A DNA stretch of 46,883 bases, from positions 1-46,883 of the forward strand of contig USFR01000011.1 in the NCBI GenBank assembly GCA_900553945.1, written 5' to 3'. The DNA is from an uncultured Clostridium sp. (GTDB lineage Bacteria > Bacillota > Clostridia > TANB77 > CAG-508). A model generated the notes under the pieces. The model made no database searches. It was not told where the DNA came from and saw nothing but the letters and a program-made list of their open reading frames with translations. The position numbers were made by a program, and so were the translations under genes. Of the stretch, positions 26,683 through 35,888 are shown piece by piece; the stretch's first letter is position 1; the number at the start of each line of letters is the position of its first letter.

Positions 26683-27627
26683 TTATTCCGCCTTTTCTAA
26701 TGTTATTTTTCCTATTCTACCATTTTTAAAATCATCAAGAATAATTTTTGCAACTTTTTCTTCATCAATATTTCCACCTGATATTAATGCTCCTCTTTTT
26801 TTACCTATTAAATACATCAATTCTAATGTGTATTGTGGATTATCTTTTATTTCGTCTATTTCTTGTTCTGATATTTTATATTTTACGTATAGATCACTTG
26901 AATAGTTTTCATCTAAGAATTTTAATAAATTATATGCAATCTCTGTTTTTTCTAAAATTTCTTCTTTTATACTTCCTGTATATGACAAATTTAGTCCAAC
27001 TTCTTCACTTTCAAATTTTGGCCATAGAACACCTGGTGTGTCTAATAATTCTATTTGATTACCTATTCTAATCCATTGTTTTTGTCTTGTTACACCTGGT
27101 TTATTTCCTACTGTCATTGTTGTTTTTTTAGATATTCTGTTTATAAAAGATGATTTTCCTACGTTTGGAATTCCAACTATCATTACTCTTATTGTTTTTC
27201 TTATTCTTCCTTTGCTGTTTTGAATTTTCAGTTCATCTTCCATTATCTTCTCTATAGCTTGTGATACTTGCTTTATCCCTTTTCCTTGATTTGAATCTAC
27301 GTCTATTGCTAAAATATTTTTCTTTTTAAAATATTCTATCCATTTTTTTGTTTCTTTTTCATCTGCTAGGTCTGATTTATTTAAAATTACTATTCTTTTT
27401 TTGTTTTTAACCATCCCTTGTATATCTGGATTTTGACTTGATTTTGGTATACGTGCATCTAATAATTCTATTACTACGTCTACTAATTTCATATCATCTA
27501 TTATTTGGCGTTTTGTTTTTGCCATATGTCCTGGATACCAGTTGATATTCATTTGATTTTGTATTTCTTCTTTATTTTCATTATTTTTCATTTCTTTTCT
27601 TGCTTTTCTTTTTTGATACATATCCAT
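26683..27627 (-). CDS. rbgA: Ribosome biogenesis GTPase RbgA (YlqF) with N-terminal extension
   Basis: Circularly permuted GTPase of late 50S assembly. NINWYPGHMAKTKRQ is the usual family start; G4 NKSDLAD precedes G1 GIPNVGKSSFIN and G3 DTPG in permuted order. Here about 28 residues (MDMYQKRKARKEMKN...) precede NINWYPGH. The extension is Lys/Glu-rich and its DNA, with the upstream leader, is repeated at 35014-35090 and 35980-36057. The ATG at 27627 has only a weak GGAAGTGA site. An internal start at MNINWYPG is possible but lacks a visible site. Confidence 0.9.
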   Translation of the reverse strand: MDMYQKRKARKEMKNNENKEEIQNQMNINWYPGHMAKTKRQIIDDMKLVDVVIELLDARIPKSSQNPDIQGMVKNKKRIVILNKSDLADEKETKKWIEYFKKKNILAIDVDSNQGKGIKQVSQAIEKIMEDELKIQNSKGRIRKTIRVMIVGIPNVGKSSFINRISKKTTMTVGNKPGVTRQKQWIRIGNQIELLDTPGVLWPKFESEEVGLNLSYTGSIKEEILEKTEIAYNLLKFLDENYSSDLYVKYKISEQEIDEIKDNPQYTLELMYLIGKKRGALISGGNIDEEKVAKIILDDFKNGRIGKITLEKAE

Positions 27628-27644
27628 ATATATTATTCACTTCC
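27535..27644 (-). repeat. rbgA 5' repeat, copy 1 (in rbgA)
   Basis: Leader, start codon and first 20-30 codons of rbgA; related blocks at 35014-35090 and 35980-36057. Confidence 0.75.
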
Positions 27645-27671
27645 ATTCTATCTTTCAATTTATACAACTTT

Positions 27672-29057
27672 CTATATTATAACACAATTATTTGTTTTTA
27701 TAAAGTCAATTGCTTCAATAAATTCATCTTGATATTTAAATATTATGTTTATATTACCATTATCATGAACTTGTATATCTTCTATTAATTCATTTATAAT
27801 AATATTATCTAATTTATCAATATGCATATTCTTTTCAAATTTTCTTATCCATTCTTCATTGCTTTTTATTTTTAATTCTTCAGAATCTAAATTTCTTATT
27901 AATTCTTCTTGTTCATCTCCTAAAATTTCATGGTCATCATCATTAATTTTTAATTCTGCATTTATACTATCAAGTTTTCTCTGCTTATCTTTTAGTTCTT
28001 GTTCTTGAGGAAACTCTTTTTGACTTTCTACTTTTGCATTTTCTAATTGCAATTTGGTATTATCAAGTTTCTCTCGTTCTAGTGGAATATCTCTTGCTAT
28101 GTTTTCTAAGCAATTGTTAATTCTTATAATATTACCACCTGCATCTACACCTAAATCAATAGTATAACTAAATTTATTCTTCAGCTTTAATTTTATATTT
28201 CTAGTAACAGAATCAAAGCTAATTTCCATTTTGAAACCTCTGTATTCTCCAATTTCTCGTACTTCCATACTCTTTAATAATTGAGTACATTCTAAAAGTT
28301 TCTTTCCTGCATCTGCTTTTTCAGAATATTCTTTACCATCAATTATCATTGGAGAAAAACCATCCATATTAGGTTTAGTATATTCTTGTAGCTTTATAGT
28401 ATCTTCTTCCATTGCAGCAATTTTATTATTTAATCTTGTAATTTCTTCAGGATAATGTTTTAACACTTTATCTTGCAAAGCATACTTTTGATTCATAAAG
28501 TTTTGTCTTAATAATTTAAGTTTAGATATTTCACTATCTAAATTAGTCTTTTCTAAAATTAAAGGATTACCTGTTGCTAATGCTTTTATTTCTCCATAAG
28601 ATAGAGCTTTTTCATCTATATCTTCCATTGTTCTTGCAGGTGTTTTAGAGGTCATTATTTGAGATATAAACTTCTGTTTTTGTTCAACTAATTGATACAT
28701 ATAAGCATCAAATGTCTTTTCAGTAACATAAGAATATACAAATACTTTTTCATTCTCATTTCCCTGTCTTATCATTCTGCCGTTTCTTTGTGTTAAATCG
28801 CTTGGTTTCCAGGCACAATCTAAATGGTGTAGTGCAATTAGTTTATCTTGTACATTAGTTCCTGCACCCATTTTTGAAGTAGAACCCATTAACACTCTAA
28901 CTTCTCCCTGTCTTACCTTACTAAATAGTTCTTTTTTCTTTGTTTCATTATCTGCCTCATGAATAAAAGCTATTTCTTCTTCGGGAATACCTTTTTGTAT
29001 AAGTTTTGTTTTAAGTTCATTATAAACATCTGTAAATTCTTCCTTTTGTTGCTTTCA
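27672..29057 (-). pseudogene. ICE SNF2-helicase C-terminus fused to a serine-recombinase tail
   Basis: Reading starts inside a helicase at KEEFTDVYNELKTKLIQKGI, then LMGSTSKMGAGTNVQDKL, LTQRNGRMIRQGNENEKVFVYSYVTEKTFDAYMYQLVEQKQKF (helicase motifs V-VI). These are typical of the giant SNF2-like proteins carried by Bacillota conjugative elements. The last 80-90 residues (SNEEWIRKFEKN...LIEDIQVHDNGNINIIFKYQDEF) look instead like the C-terminus of a large serine recombinase. An internal deletion of an integrated element would give this in-frame fusion. The left edge abuts gatB at a short shared AAAGGAA. Non-functional remnant, by inference. Confidence 0.75.
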
Positions 29058-30426
29058 TCGCTTGTCCTACCAAAAATCCTAATGCTCTATCTTTTCCAGC
29101 TTTAAAATCTGCTATTGATTGTGGATTTGCTGATAAAACTTGTAATACTACATCTTTTATAGCATTTTCATCTGATATCTGAATCCAGCCTTTTTCTTTT
29201 ATTATGTATTTTGGACTTCTTGGATTTTCAAATAATTCATCTAATACTTTTTTGCCTATGCTTGAACTTATTGTTCCTGCATCAATTAGTTCTACTAATT
29301 CTGCTAATTGTTCTGCTGTAAATGGAATCTGTTCTGGTTCGATTTCTTTTTCGTTTAATATTCTAGCTATGTCTGAATTTAACCAGTTACATACGGCTTT
29401 ATAGTTCTTGCATATTTTCCCTGTTTTTTCAAAAATGTCTGATAATGCTTTTGAGCTTGTTAAATAGTTGCTATCTTTTTCAGATAAGTGTAACTCAGAA
29501 ATGTATCTTGCTTTTCTGCTTTCTGGCATTTCTGGTAGTTCTTTTCTTATATTTTCAATATATTCATCTGATAATCATATTGCAACTAAGTCTGGCTCTG
29601 GAAAATATCTGTAATCTTGAGCATCTTCTTTGTCTCTCATTTCAAATGTCTGTCCTTCTATATCATCCCATCTGCGAGTTTCCTGTATGATTGTTCTTCC
29701 ATGCTCTAATTCATTTATCTGTCTTTCTTTTTCATATTCAATTGCCCTTTGTATTGATTTGAAAGAGTTCATATTCTTCATTTCGCATCTTGTTCCAAAA
29801 GGTTCATCTTTTTTATGTACTGAAACATTGACATCTGCTCTTAATGATCCTTCTTGCATTTTGCAATCTGATACTTCTATATATTGTAATATTGATTTTA
29901 ATTTCTTTAAATATCTATCTGCTTCACCACTTGAACGTAAATCTGGTTCTGATACTATTTCTATTAAAGGAACTCCAGCTCTATTTAAGTCTACCAAACT
30001 TCCTCCTGTAAATTCATTGTGATTTAGCTTTCCTGCATCCTCTTCTATATGAATTCTCAAAATTCTAACTTTTTTAGGATTTCCATTATCATCTTCAATT
30101 TCTATATATCCATTATTACATAATGGTTTATCAAACTGTGAAATTTGATATGATTTTGGAAGATCTGGATAAAAATAGTTTTTTCTATCATTTTTACTAT
30201 CTTGTGATATTGAGCAATTTGTTGCAAGTTCTGCTTTTACTGCATATTCAACAACTTTTTCATTTAGTACTGGTAATGCTCCTGGCATTGCCATACATAC
30301 TGGACATACATGTGTATTTGGATCAGCACCAAATTCTGTTGGACATGAGCAAAATATCTTTGTTTTTGTTGATAATTCCGCATGTACTTCTAGTCCAATT
30401 ATCTCTTCATAATCCTGGTTTGCAAT
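29041..30426 (-). pseudogene. gatB: gatB, degraded (non-ATG start, in-frame TGA, lost 3' end)
   Basis: Asp/Glu-tRNA amidotransferase subunit B. The frame runs from NQDYEEIIGLEVHAELSTKTKIFCSC through CPVCMAMPGALP, the Zn region and the YqeY-like tail. Three defects: the codon at the expected start (30426, 7 nt after GGAGG) is ATT, not ATG; codon 284 is TGA (29575-29577) inside DLVAI-x-LSDEYIENIR; and the last 15-25 residues are replaced after KATKG by ICE helicase DNA. The rest of the frame is intact and well conserved, so the decay is recent. A working copy should exist elsewhere if the organism lacks GlnRS. Confidence 0.85.
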
Positions 30427-30443
30427 TATTTTTCCTCCTATTA

Positions 30444-31658
30444 TTAATCACTTATTATTCCATAAGCATATTTCATTGATAGTATTCTTTCTACTGCATT
30501 ATCTATCAATTCTATATCTATTTTTCCCGCATTTATTTCATCTAAAACTTCTTGCTTTTGTGCTAAAAAGTCTGATGATATTATCATGTCATTTCCTGCT
30601 AATACAGCTTGCACAGCTGCTTCATTATTTTCTGCATATTTTTTTACAGCATCCATTGCTAAGTCATCTGTAATAACTACTCCTGTAAAGTTTAATTTAT
30701 TTCTTAAAATTTCATGTACATTTTTTGATAATGATGCTGGCATTGTACTATCCATGCATTTTACTATATTATGATTTACTAGTATACATGGAGTTCCATT
30801 TTGTATTCCACTTTGAAAAGGTATAAAATCTGTTTGTTCAAATTCTTCCATTGTTCTTTCGTCTATTGCTATTCCTGTATGTGTATCAACATTATCTCCA
30901 TATCCAGGAAAGTGTTTAAGTACTGATATTATATTTGACTGTTTCATATTTTTTACAATTTCTGCAATGTAATTTGCTGTTGTTTGAACATCTTGTCCTA
31001 AAGTTCTTTTATAAATGAATGCATTGGTATTTGATGTAATATCTGCAACTGGTGCTAAATTCATATTAATTCCAAGACTTTTTAGCAATCCTGATTTTTC
31101 TTCTGAGTCTTGCAATACTGCATCTATTCCACCTTTATTATAAATTTCCTGTGGTGATAAAAACTTAGAGCTTCTAAATGCTTTATGGGAACTTACTCTT
31201 ACAACTGTTCCTCCTTCTTCATCTACTCCTAATATCATTTTTATTTTGCTTGCTTTTTGATTGTTTTCAAGCTCAGAAATTATTTTGCTTTTGGTCTTAT
31301 TATCAAAATCTCTTCCAAATAAAATATAGCCACCAGGTTTTCCATCTTCAATCTCATTTGTTACTCCTGAAGATGGATATCTTGCTAAAAACATTTGTCC
31401 AACTTTTTCTTCTAAAGTCATTTTGCTCATTATTTGCTTGACTTTTTCTTTGCATTCAATTATTGAACTGTTATCAGTTACTTTATTATTTTTATTTACT
31501 ACATTACTTATATAATTCTCATTTATATTATTTGTAGTTTCATCTATTATATTATTGTTTATATTATTTTGTTCAACTTTATTATTAATTATATCAATAG
31601 CTATAAATATAGCTACAATTATAAGAAAAATCACAATGATTTTTACAGATTTTTTCAT
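30444..31658 (-). CDS. nagZ: Glycoside hydrolase family 3, NagZ-like beta-N-acetylhexosaminidase
   Basis: About 404 residues. N-terminal membrane anchor or signal (IIVIFLIIVAIFIAIDII), then a GH3 TIM barrel: KVGQMFLARYP, GVDEEGGTVVR, KHFPGYGDNVDTHTG (the KHFPGxGxxxxDSH-type loop of NagZ) and nucleophile region GVVITDDLAMDA. It trims N-acetylglucosamine from cell-wall fragments outside the membrane. The start at 31658 follows TTGGAGAT. It sits between broken gatA and gatB pieces but is itself intact. Confidence 0.87.
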   Translation of the reverse strand: MKKSVKIIVIFLIIVAIFIAIDIINNKVEQNNINNNIIDETTNNINENYISNVVNKNNKVTDNSSIIECKEKVKQIMSKMTLEEKVGQMFLARYPSSGVTNEIEDGKPGGYILFGRDFDNKTKSKIISELENNQKASKIKMILGVDEEGGTVVRVSSHKAFRSSKFLSPQEIYNKGGIDAVLQDSEEKSGLLKSLGINMNLAPVADITSNTNAFIYKRTLGQDVQTTANYIAEIVKNMKQSNIISVLKHFPGYGDNVDTHTGIAIDERTMEEFEQTDFIPFQSGIQNGTPCILVNHNIVKCMDSTMPASLSKNVHEILRNKLNFTGVVITDDLAMDAVKKYAENNEAAVQAVLAGNDMIISSDFLAQKQEVLDEINAGKIDIELIDNAVERILSMKYAYGIISD

Positions 31659-31675
31659 CTTTATCTCCAATCATT

Positions 31676-31945
31676 TTATTTTTTGAATTCTGATTTATGA
31701 TTTTGTTTAAATTGTATTTTCTGTTCAAATGTGTAAGCTGCATTTAGTAGTTTAGCTTCACTGAATCTATCTCCTATTAATTGCATTCCTACTGGCATTC
31801 CATTTTTATCTACTCCGCAAGGTATCGAGATTGCGGGTACACTTGCGATGTTTATTGAAACTGTACAGATATCTGCTAGATACATTTCAATTGGATTATT
31901 TGATTTTGATCCAATCTCAAATGCTGTTGTTGGTGCCGATGACAT
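31676..31945 (-). pseudogene. gatA: gatA, C-terminal fragment
   Basis: Codes APTTAFEIGSKSNNPIEMYLADICTVSINIASVPAISIPCG...GMQLIGDRFSEAKLLNAAYTFEQ, the last ~85 residues of amidotransferase subunit A. It joins to the fragment at 34305 across the sequence GCACCA, which is present on both sides of the insertion. Confidence 0.85.
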
Positions 31946-32121
31946 AGTTATCTACAACTTTTTTCACACCTTTAACGATTGATACAAATATCAATCAATT
32001 TATTAAAGTATATCTCAATTTCTATAAATTGCAATAAAAATATAATAAAATTTATAAAAATCAAGTAAAATGGATAAATAAATGATTGAATAAACAATAT
32101 ATCTACTCAATCATTTATTTT

Positions 32122-33847
32122 TTAAATATCTTCAACTAGAAATTCTTTTTTATCATATTTAGGAATAATATAGTCAGGTGTCCCAGAGTCTACTATGTTT
32201 CCTTTTTCAATAACTAGAATGTTGTCCATATCTTTTAATGTTGATAAACGGTGTGCTATACATATAATAGTTTGATCATTAAAGTATTTGTGTATATTTT
32301 GTTGAATCTTAAATTCTGTATTATTATCTAAACTACTAGTAGCCTCATCAAATATTACAATTTTTGAGTCTCTTAAAAATATTCTAGCTAATGCAATTCT
32401 TTGCCTTTGTCCTCCTGAAAGCTTAATACCTCTTTCTCCAACAATCGTATTATATTTATCTTCAAGACTTTCTATAAAATTGTGTAATTCAGCTTTTTTT
32501 GCTGCATTATATATTTCTTCTTTTGTTGCATTAGGCTTTGCTATTTTAATATTTTCATAAATAGTTGAATGAAGTAGTATAGTTTCTTGAGGTACATAAG
32601 TTAAATTATTATATAATGAATTTGCACTATATTTATATATATCTTTATCATCTATTAAAATACTACCATTTTCTGGATTATAAAACTTAAAAATCAAATT
32701 TACTAATGTTGTTTTTCCACTTCCGACTTACACCTATAATTCCTATCTTTTGTTTATCTTCAATACTTAAATTAAAGTTTTTAAAAATATAATTTTTATT
32801 ATATCTAAATGACACATCTTTAAATTCTAATTTTCCAGTATTTATTTGTATATCACTTTTTTTATCATCTCCTGCATTATATTTTGTATATAATAATTCA
32901 TAACTGTTTTGTAGTTTCACAATGATTTCACCTATATGTATATAAGACCATGTAAATGAAGTAGTTTGACTTTTTAAAGAAATCATAGCATTTATAAAAA
33001 ATATAAAATTACCTAATGTCATAGAATTACTTTCAAACAATTTAATTGAATAAATTATTAATGCAATTAATGTGATGACATACACTACATTAGCTATTGC
33101 TCCAAAAGTAAATTCTTTAATAGATGCTTTATTCTTATATATATTTACTTCTTGTTTTTTTAATTTTAAATTTTTAGAAAACTTTTCTACTGCGTTATAT
33201 AATCTTAATGATGTAAAATTTAATACCGCATCATTTAAAATTCCATTATACTCTCTGTTATATTCTTCAGCTTTTTTTATAGAAGGTAAATACTTCTTAG
33301 AAAAATATATTAGTCTTGATACTATTATTCCTGAAAAAAGTATTGTTGCAACGATGAAAATATTTATATTTATCGTATATAAAACTATCAGACTACTTAT
33401 CATTGAAGTCAATAATGAAATAAATTTAGTTGTTATTTGAGTATTTAAATTAGTAATTTCATTATTTATTTCATTAATAGCTGTAGATATTTTTCCTGTA
33501 TAATTATCGGTAAAAAATGAGTATGTCTTCTTATTCAAATTATTAAATAGTTTTTCTGAAATATATGGTGTTTGTTTTTTCACCATATGTATAGTTCTTG
33601 TTATATTTGAAATATAAAAAAATATTAGTTCTAAGACAATAACAACCAATAAAGTAAACACAACTTTATATAAATCAACTATTTGAAAATTTTTCATACT
33701 CGGCAAATCAATTATTCCTTTTATTATATATTGTTTTACTAAATCCAATATTTGAGAAACAATCATACTTAGTATCATTACAACAGTTAAACCTTTTACA
33801 GGCTTATATAAAGATATTACAAATTTTTTAAAATTTTCTTTTTCCAT
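32122..33847 (-). CDS. ABC exporter (TM domain plus ATPase) with +1 frameshift in Walker A
   Basis: Length is 3n+1 (about 575 codons). Frame one: six-TM exporter domain (residues 1-310), then KLEFKDVSFRYNKNYIFKNFNLSIEDKQKIGIIGVS. Frame two: GSGKTTLVNLIFKFYNPENG, YVPQETILLHSTIYENI (Q-loop), IKLSGGQRQRIALARI, VIFDEATSSLD, IAHRLST, all intact. The extra base (G at 32725 on the plus strand) makes AGT-CGG-AAG-TGG; dropping the C gives AGT-GGA-AGT-GGA. This is a different Walker A glycine from the one in the Bce-type ATPase, so the two events are independent. Probably a drug or peptide exporter; the promoter carries a palindromic operator. Confidence 0.85.
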
Positions 33848-33899
33848 TTTCTATTTTCTATTTTCCTTTCAAGTTCGTTAAATAAAATATAACAAATTC

Positions 33900-33929
33900 A
33901 GTATAGCATATTTGCTATATTTTTTTCAA
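33900..33929 (-). promoter_or_regulatory. Promoter of the ABC exporter
   Basis: TTGAAA, 18-nt spacer, TATACT with an extended TGC before the -10, minus strand. Confidence 0.7.
33902..33919. promoter_or_regulatory. Palindromic operator in the exporter promoter
   Basis: TATAGCA-TATT-TGCTATA, perfect 7-bp arms, covering the spacer and -10. Placed to block RNA polymerase; the repressor is unknown. Confidence 0.6.
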
Positions 33930-34078
33930 ATATCAATACTATTAAATAAATACAAAGATACTTTATTTCTTTCCACTTGTTCCATCTTCATTATTTTAGC
34001 CATTACAATTTTATATTTAGCAAAATTTATTAAAGTAGTTCTATATTTTTCATCAATTTCTTTTAGCCTAGTTATAAT
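33926..34078 (-). pseudogene. Orphan coding-like remnant before the exporter
   Basis: About 50 codons of natural-looking sequence (LKEIDEKYRTTLINFAKY, MAKIMKMEQVERNKVSLYLF) with no ATG/GTG/TTG start in a sensible place. GAGG is followed at 6 nt by ATT. The stop overlaps the exporter -35. Perhaps the tail of a lost regulator; not recognised. Confidence 0.3.
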
Positions 34079-34110
34079 TTTTCACCTCTTTGAACTTTCT
34101 TCGTAGCACA

Positions 34111-34175
34111 GGACTTTGTCCCTGACATAAGTCCTAACCCCCTATGAGTTTTTACATTCTATCAAAACTCGGGGG
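34111..34175 (-). other. Paired strong hairpins in the element leader
   Basis: Two adjacent stems: GGACTTTGTC-CCT-GACATAAGTCC (one bulge), then CCCCC-TAT-GAGTTTT...AAAACTC-GGGGG. They are GC-rich for this genome and lie upstream of the exporter on its strand. They could be a structured leader or a small RNA; no known riboswitch class was recognised. Confidence 0.45.
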
Positions 34176-34229
34176 CTCTGCGAGACTAATTTACTAATTT
34201 GACACTTACTGAAAGAAATCTTTTGCAAA

Positions 34230-34262
34230 CAAAAAAATCAACCATTTATGATTGATTTTTTT
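34230..34262. terminator. Symmetric hairpin at the element edge
   Basis: AAAAAATCAA/TTGATTTTTT with a 10-nt loop; works for both strands and would isolate the insertion from gatA transcription. Confidence 0.6.
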
Positions 34263-34268
34263 ATCCGA

Positions 34269-35020
34269 CTATCCGATTAGTTCGAACAGATACGTCAATG
34301 GTGCTACTGGAGTTAATAATACATCATATTTTTTAAAGTTTTCATCAAATTGCTTTTTTACGAATGTACGAACTTTTTGTGCTTTTTTATAATATGCATC
34401 ATAATATCCTGATGATAATACATAAGTTCCAAGAATTATTCTTCTCTTTACTTCTTCTCCGAAAGCTTCTGTTCTTGACTTTCTGTATAATTCTTTTAGA
34501 TTTGTAAAGTCTTTTGCTCTATATCCATATCGTATTCCATCAAATCTGCCTAAATTTGAACTTGTTTCTGCACATGCAATTATATAATATGTTGCTAAAG
34601 CATATTCAGCTATGTCTAGTGAACATTCTTCAACTTTTGCTCCTAATTGTTTATATGTCTCTATTGCATTTTGTAGCTGCTCTTTAACATCATCTTGTAT
34701 TCCTTCTCCAAAGAATTCTTTTGGTACTCCAATTCTTAATCCTTTTACATCATTTTTTAATGCTGCTACATAATCCTCTTTTGGTCTATCGTATGATGTA
34801 GAGTCTTTTTCATCATGTCCTGTTATTATATTTAATAACATTGCTGAATCTCTTACATCTTTTGTGATGGGTCCAATTTGATCTAGTGATGATGCAAATG
34901 CAACTAATCCATATCTTGAAACTAATCCATAAGTTGGTTTTAATCCTACTACTCCACAAAATGCTGCTGGTTCACGTATTGATCCTCCTGTGTCTGAGCC
35001 AAGTGCCCATGGTACCAGTT
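34269..35020 (-). pseudogene. gatA: gatA, central fragment (N-terminus lost)
   Basis: Codes VPWALGSDTGGSIREPAAFCGVVGLKPTYG...VAFASSLDQIGPITKDVRDSAML through VLLTPVAP, roughly residues 160-400 of amidotransferase subunit A, including the nucleophilic Ser of DTGGSIR. The first ~160 residues, with the catalytic Lys and cis-Ser, are missing and replaced by a copy of the rbgA 5' end in another frame. The 3' side is cut by the insertion; translation there would end LTYLFELIG. Confidence 0.87.
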
Positions 35021-35077
35021 GATATTCATTTGATTTTTCATTTCTTTCCTTGCTTTTCTTTTTTGATACATATCCAT
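34949..35077 (-). other. Chimeric 42-codon ORF (rbgA start joined to gatA out of frame)
   Basis: ATG at 35077, then MDMYQKRKARKEMKNQMNINWY as in RbgA (nine residues deleted), continuing out of frame through gatA DNA to a TAG. The junction lies near TGGTA, shared by both parents. Rearrangement product; probably not a functional gene. Confidence 0.5.
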
Positions 35078-35090
35078 TTAAATCACTTCC
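35014..35090 (-). repeat. rbgA 5' repeat, copy 2 (joined to gatA)
   Basis: Same leader (GGAAGTGATTTAA before ATG) as copy 3 and the same first codons as rbgA, with a 27-nt internal deletion. Confidence 0.8.
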
Positions 35091-35115
35091 TTTTTACAAC
35101 TTGTAATTTGTCACT

Positions 35116-35419
35116 CTAATTATTTTCTATTAAATCAGTATAATATATAATTTCTTTTCCTTTTTTTGTATAATCTATTTCTAAATTTGTACTTTCTCCA
35201 ATATAATTATTTATATTTACTACTAATATAGCATCTGATGATTCTATTCTTTTAAAATGTACCTCTTTTAATTTTATTAATTGCTCTTTAGTTCTCTTAA
35301 TATCCTCTGATACTGGATATACTAGTGTAAGAATACAATATCCGTCTAATGCCATTTTTTCTGCAATTGTCATCATTTTTTTAAAACTTTAAGCTTCCAC
35401 ATAGTGTTATTATTTTCAT
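35116..35419 (-). pseudogene. DUF4406-like / deoxyribosyltransferase-like protein, +1 frameshift
   Basis: Starts MKIITLCGSLKF from ATG 35419, then meets TAA; the next frame continues KKMMTIAEKMALDGYCILT...KRIESSDAILVVNINNYIGESTNLEIDYTKKGKEI. Together they match the small nucleoside 2-deoxyribosyltransferase-like fold (N-terminal CGSxxF, SDAIxVxN, GYIGESTxxEIxYA). One extra T in TTTTAAAAAAA explains the break (AAG-TTT-TAA-A instead of AAG-TTT-AAA). P-site UUU can re-pair at +1 over a stop, so recoding is conceivable. Function of the family is unclear. Confidence 0.65.
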
Positions 35420-35471
35420 TTTGTAATTTTCCTTGATTAAATAAGTTTTCTAACAAACTACTAAATGTAAT

Positions 35472-35867
35472 TTATTCAACAAAATTCCATATTCCAAGAT
35501 GACCTTTGGCTTTAATAGGTTTATCAAGTATTTCAATATTCTTTAAAATCCAAGCATATCTATCTCTAGCATAAATTCCTGATATATACTCTTCATTATT
35601 TAGTTTAACTTTTTCAATAAATTCATCAGTCATTTTTACACAATCAATTAATTCACATGAGCAGACTATATAACCATAGTTTAAATTATTAATGTCAACC
35701 AAATTCATTAAATCTTTATTCTCTCTGTATTTTTTTGGAATTTTAGTAGAACTTGCATGAATATATAACTTGCCTCTGTAATTAGTTTTCCAACTTCGTG
35801 TTTCGATTGTTTTTTTACCTTCCTTTATTATAGTTGCATATGGTTCAGTTAAACTTAACACTTTCAT
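35472..35867 (-). CDS. ASCH-domain protein
   Basis: About 131 residues. MKVLSLTEPYATIIKEGKKTIETRSWKTNYRGKLYIHAS is the classic ASCH start (LSLxxPxAxLI..G.KxxExR.w...rG.l.I.AS); GYIVCSCELIDCVKMTDEF and KAKGHLGIWNF complete the beta-barrel. ASCH domains bind RNA or modified nucleosides; some relatives are N4-acetylcytidine amidohydrolases. The start at 35867 follows AAAGGATGATTATA. It lies with the DUF4406-like gene, so the two may be a nucleoside-related pair. Confidence 0.85.
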   Translation of the reverse strand: MKVLSLTEPYATIIKEGKKTIETRSWKTNYRGKLYIHASSTKIPKKYRENKDLMNLVDINNLNYGYIVCSCELIDCVKMTDEFIEKVKLNNEEYISGIYARDRYAWILKNIEILDKPIKAKGHLGIWNFVE

Positions 35868-35888
35868 TATAATCATCCTTTCAAATTA

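Larger units (their letters stand above)
31937..34304 (-). mobile_element. 2.4-kb insertion in gatA carrying an ABC exporter
   Basis: Removing it fuses the gatA frame perfectly (LTPVAP then TTAF). The 6-bp core GCACCA (plus-strand TGGTGC at 31931-31936 and 34299-34304) occurs at both edges, either a target duplication or a recombination core. The ends carry an imperfect inverted repeat (TGACGTA at one end, TGACATA at the other). It encodes an exporter, a leader with strong hairpins and an orphan ORF, but no transposase or integrase. Non-autonomous, or a remnant. Confidence 0.7.

Noticed and set aside
29575..29577. TGA in gatB as a sign of UGA recoding to Trp or another amino acid in this organism
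   Set aside because: UGA ends other genes here in ATGA overlaps (whiA/hemW, response regulator/kinase), and Trp is written TGG elsewhere. The aligned residue in GatB is not a conserved Trp. A nonsense mutation in a decaying gene is simpler.
34111..34175. Group II intron domain in the gatA insertion
   Set aside because: No domain V consensus and no reverse transcriptase; the element encodes only an exporter.
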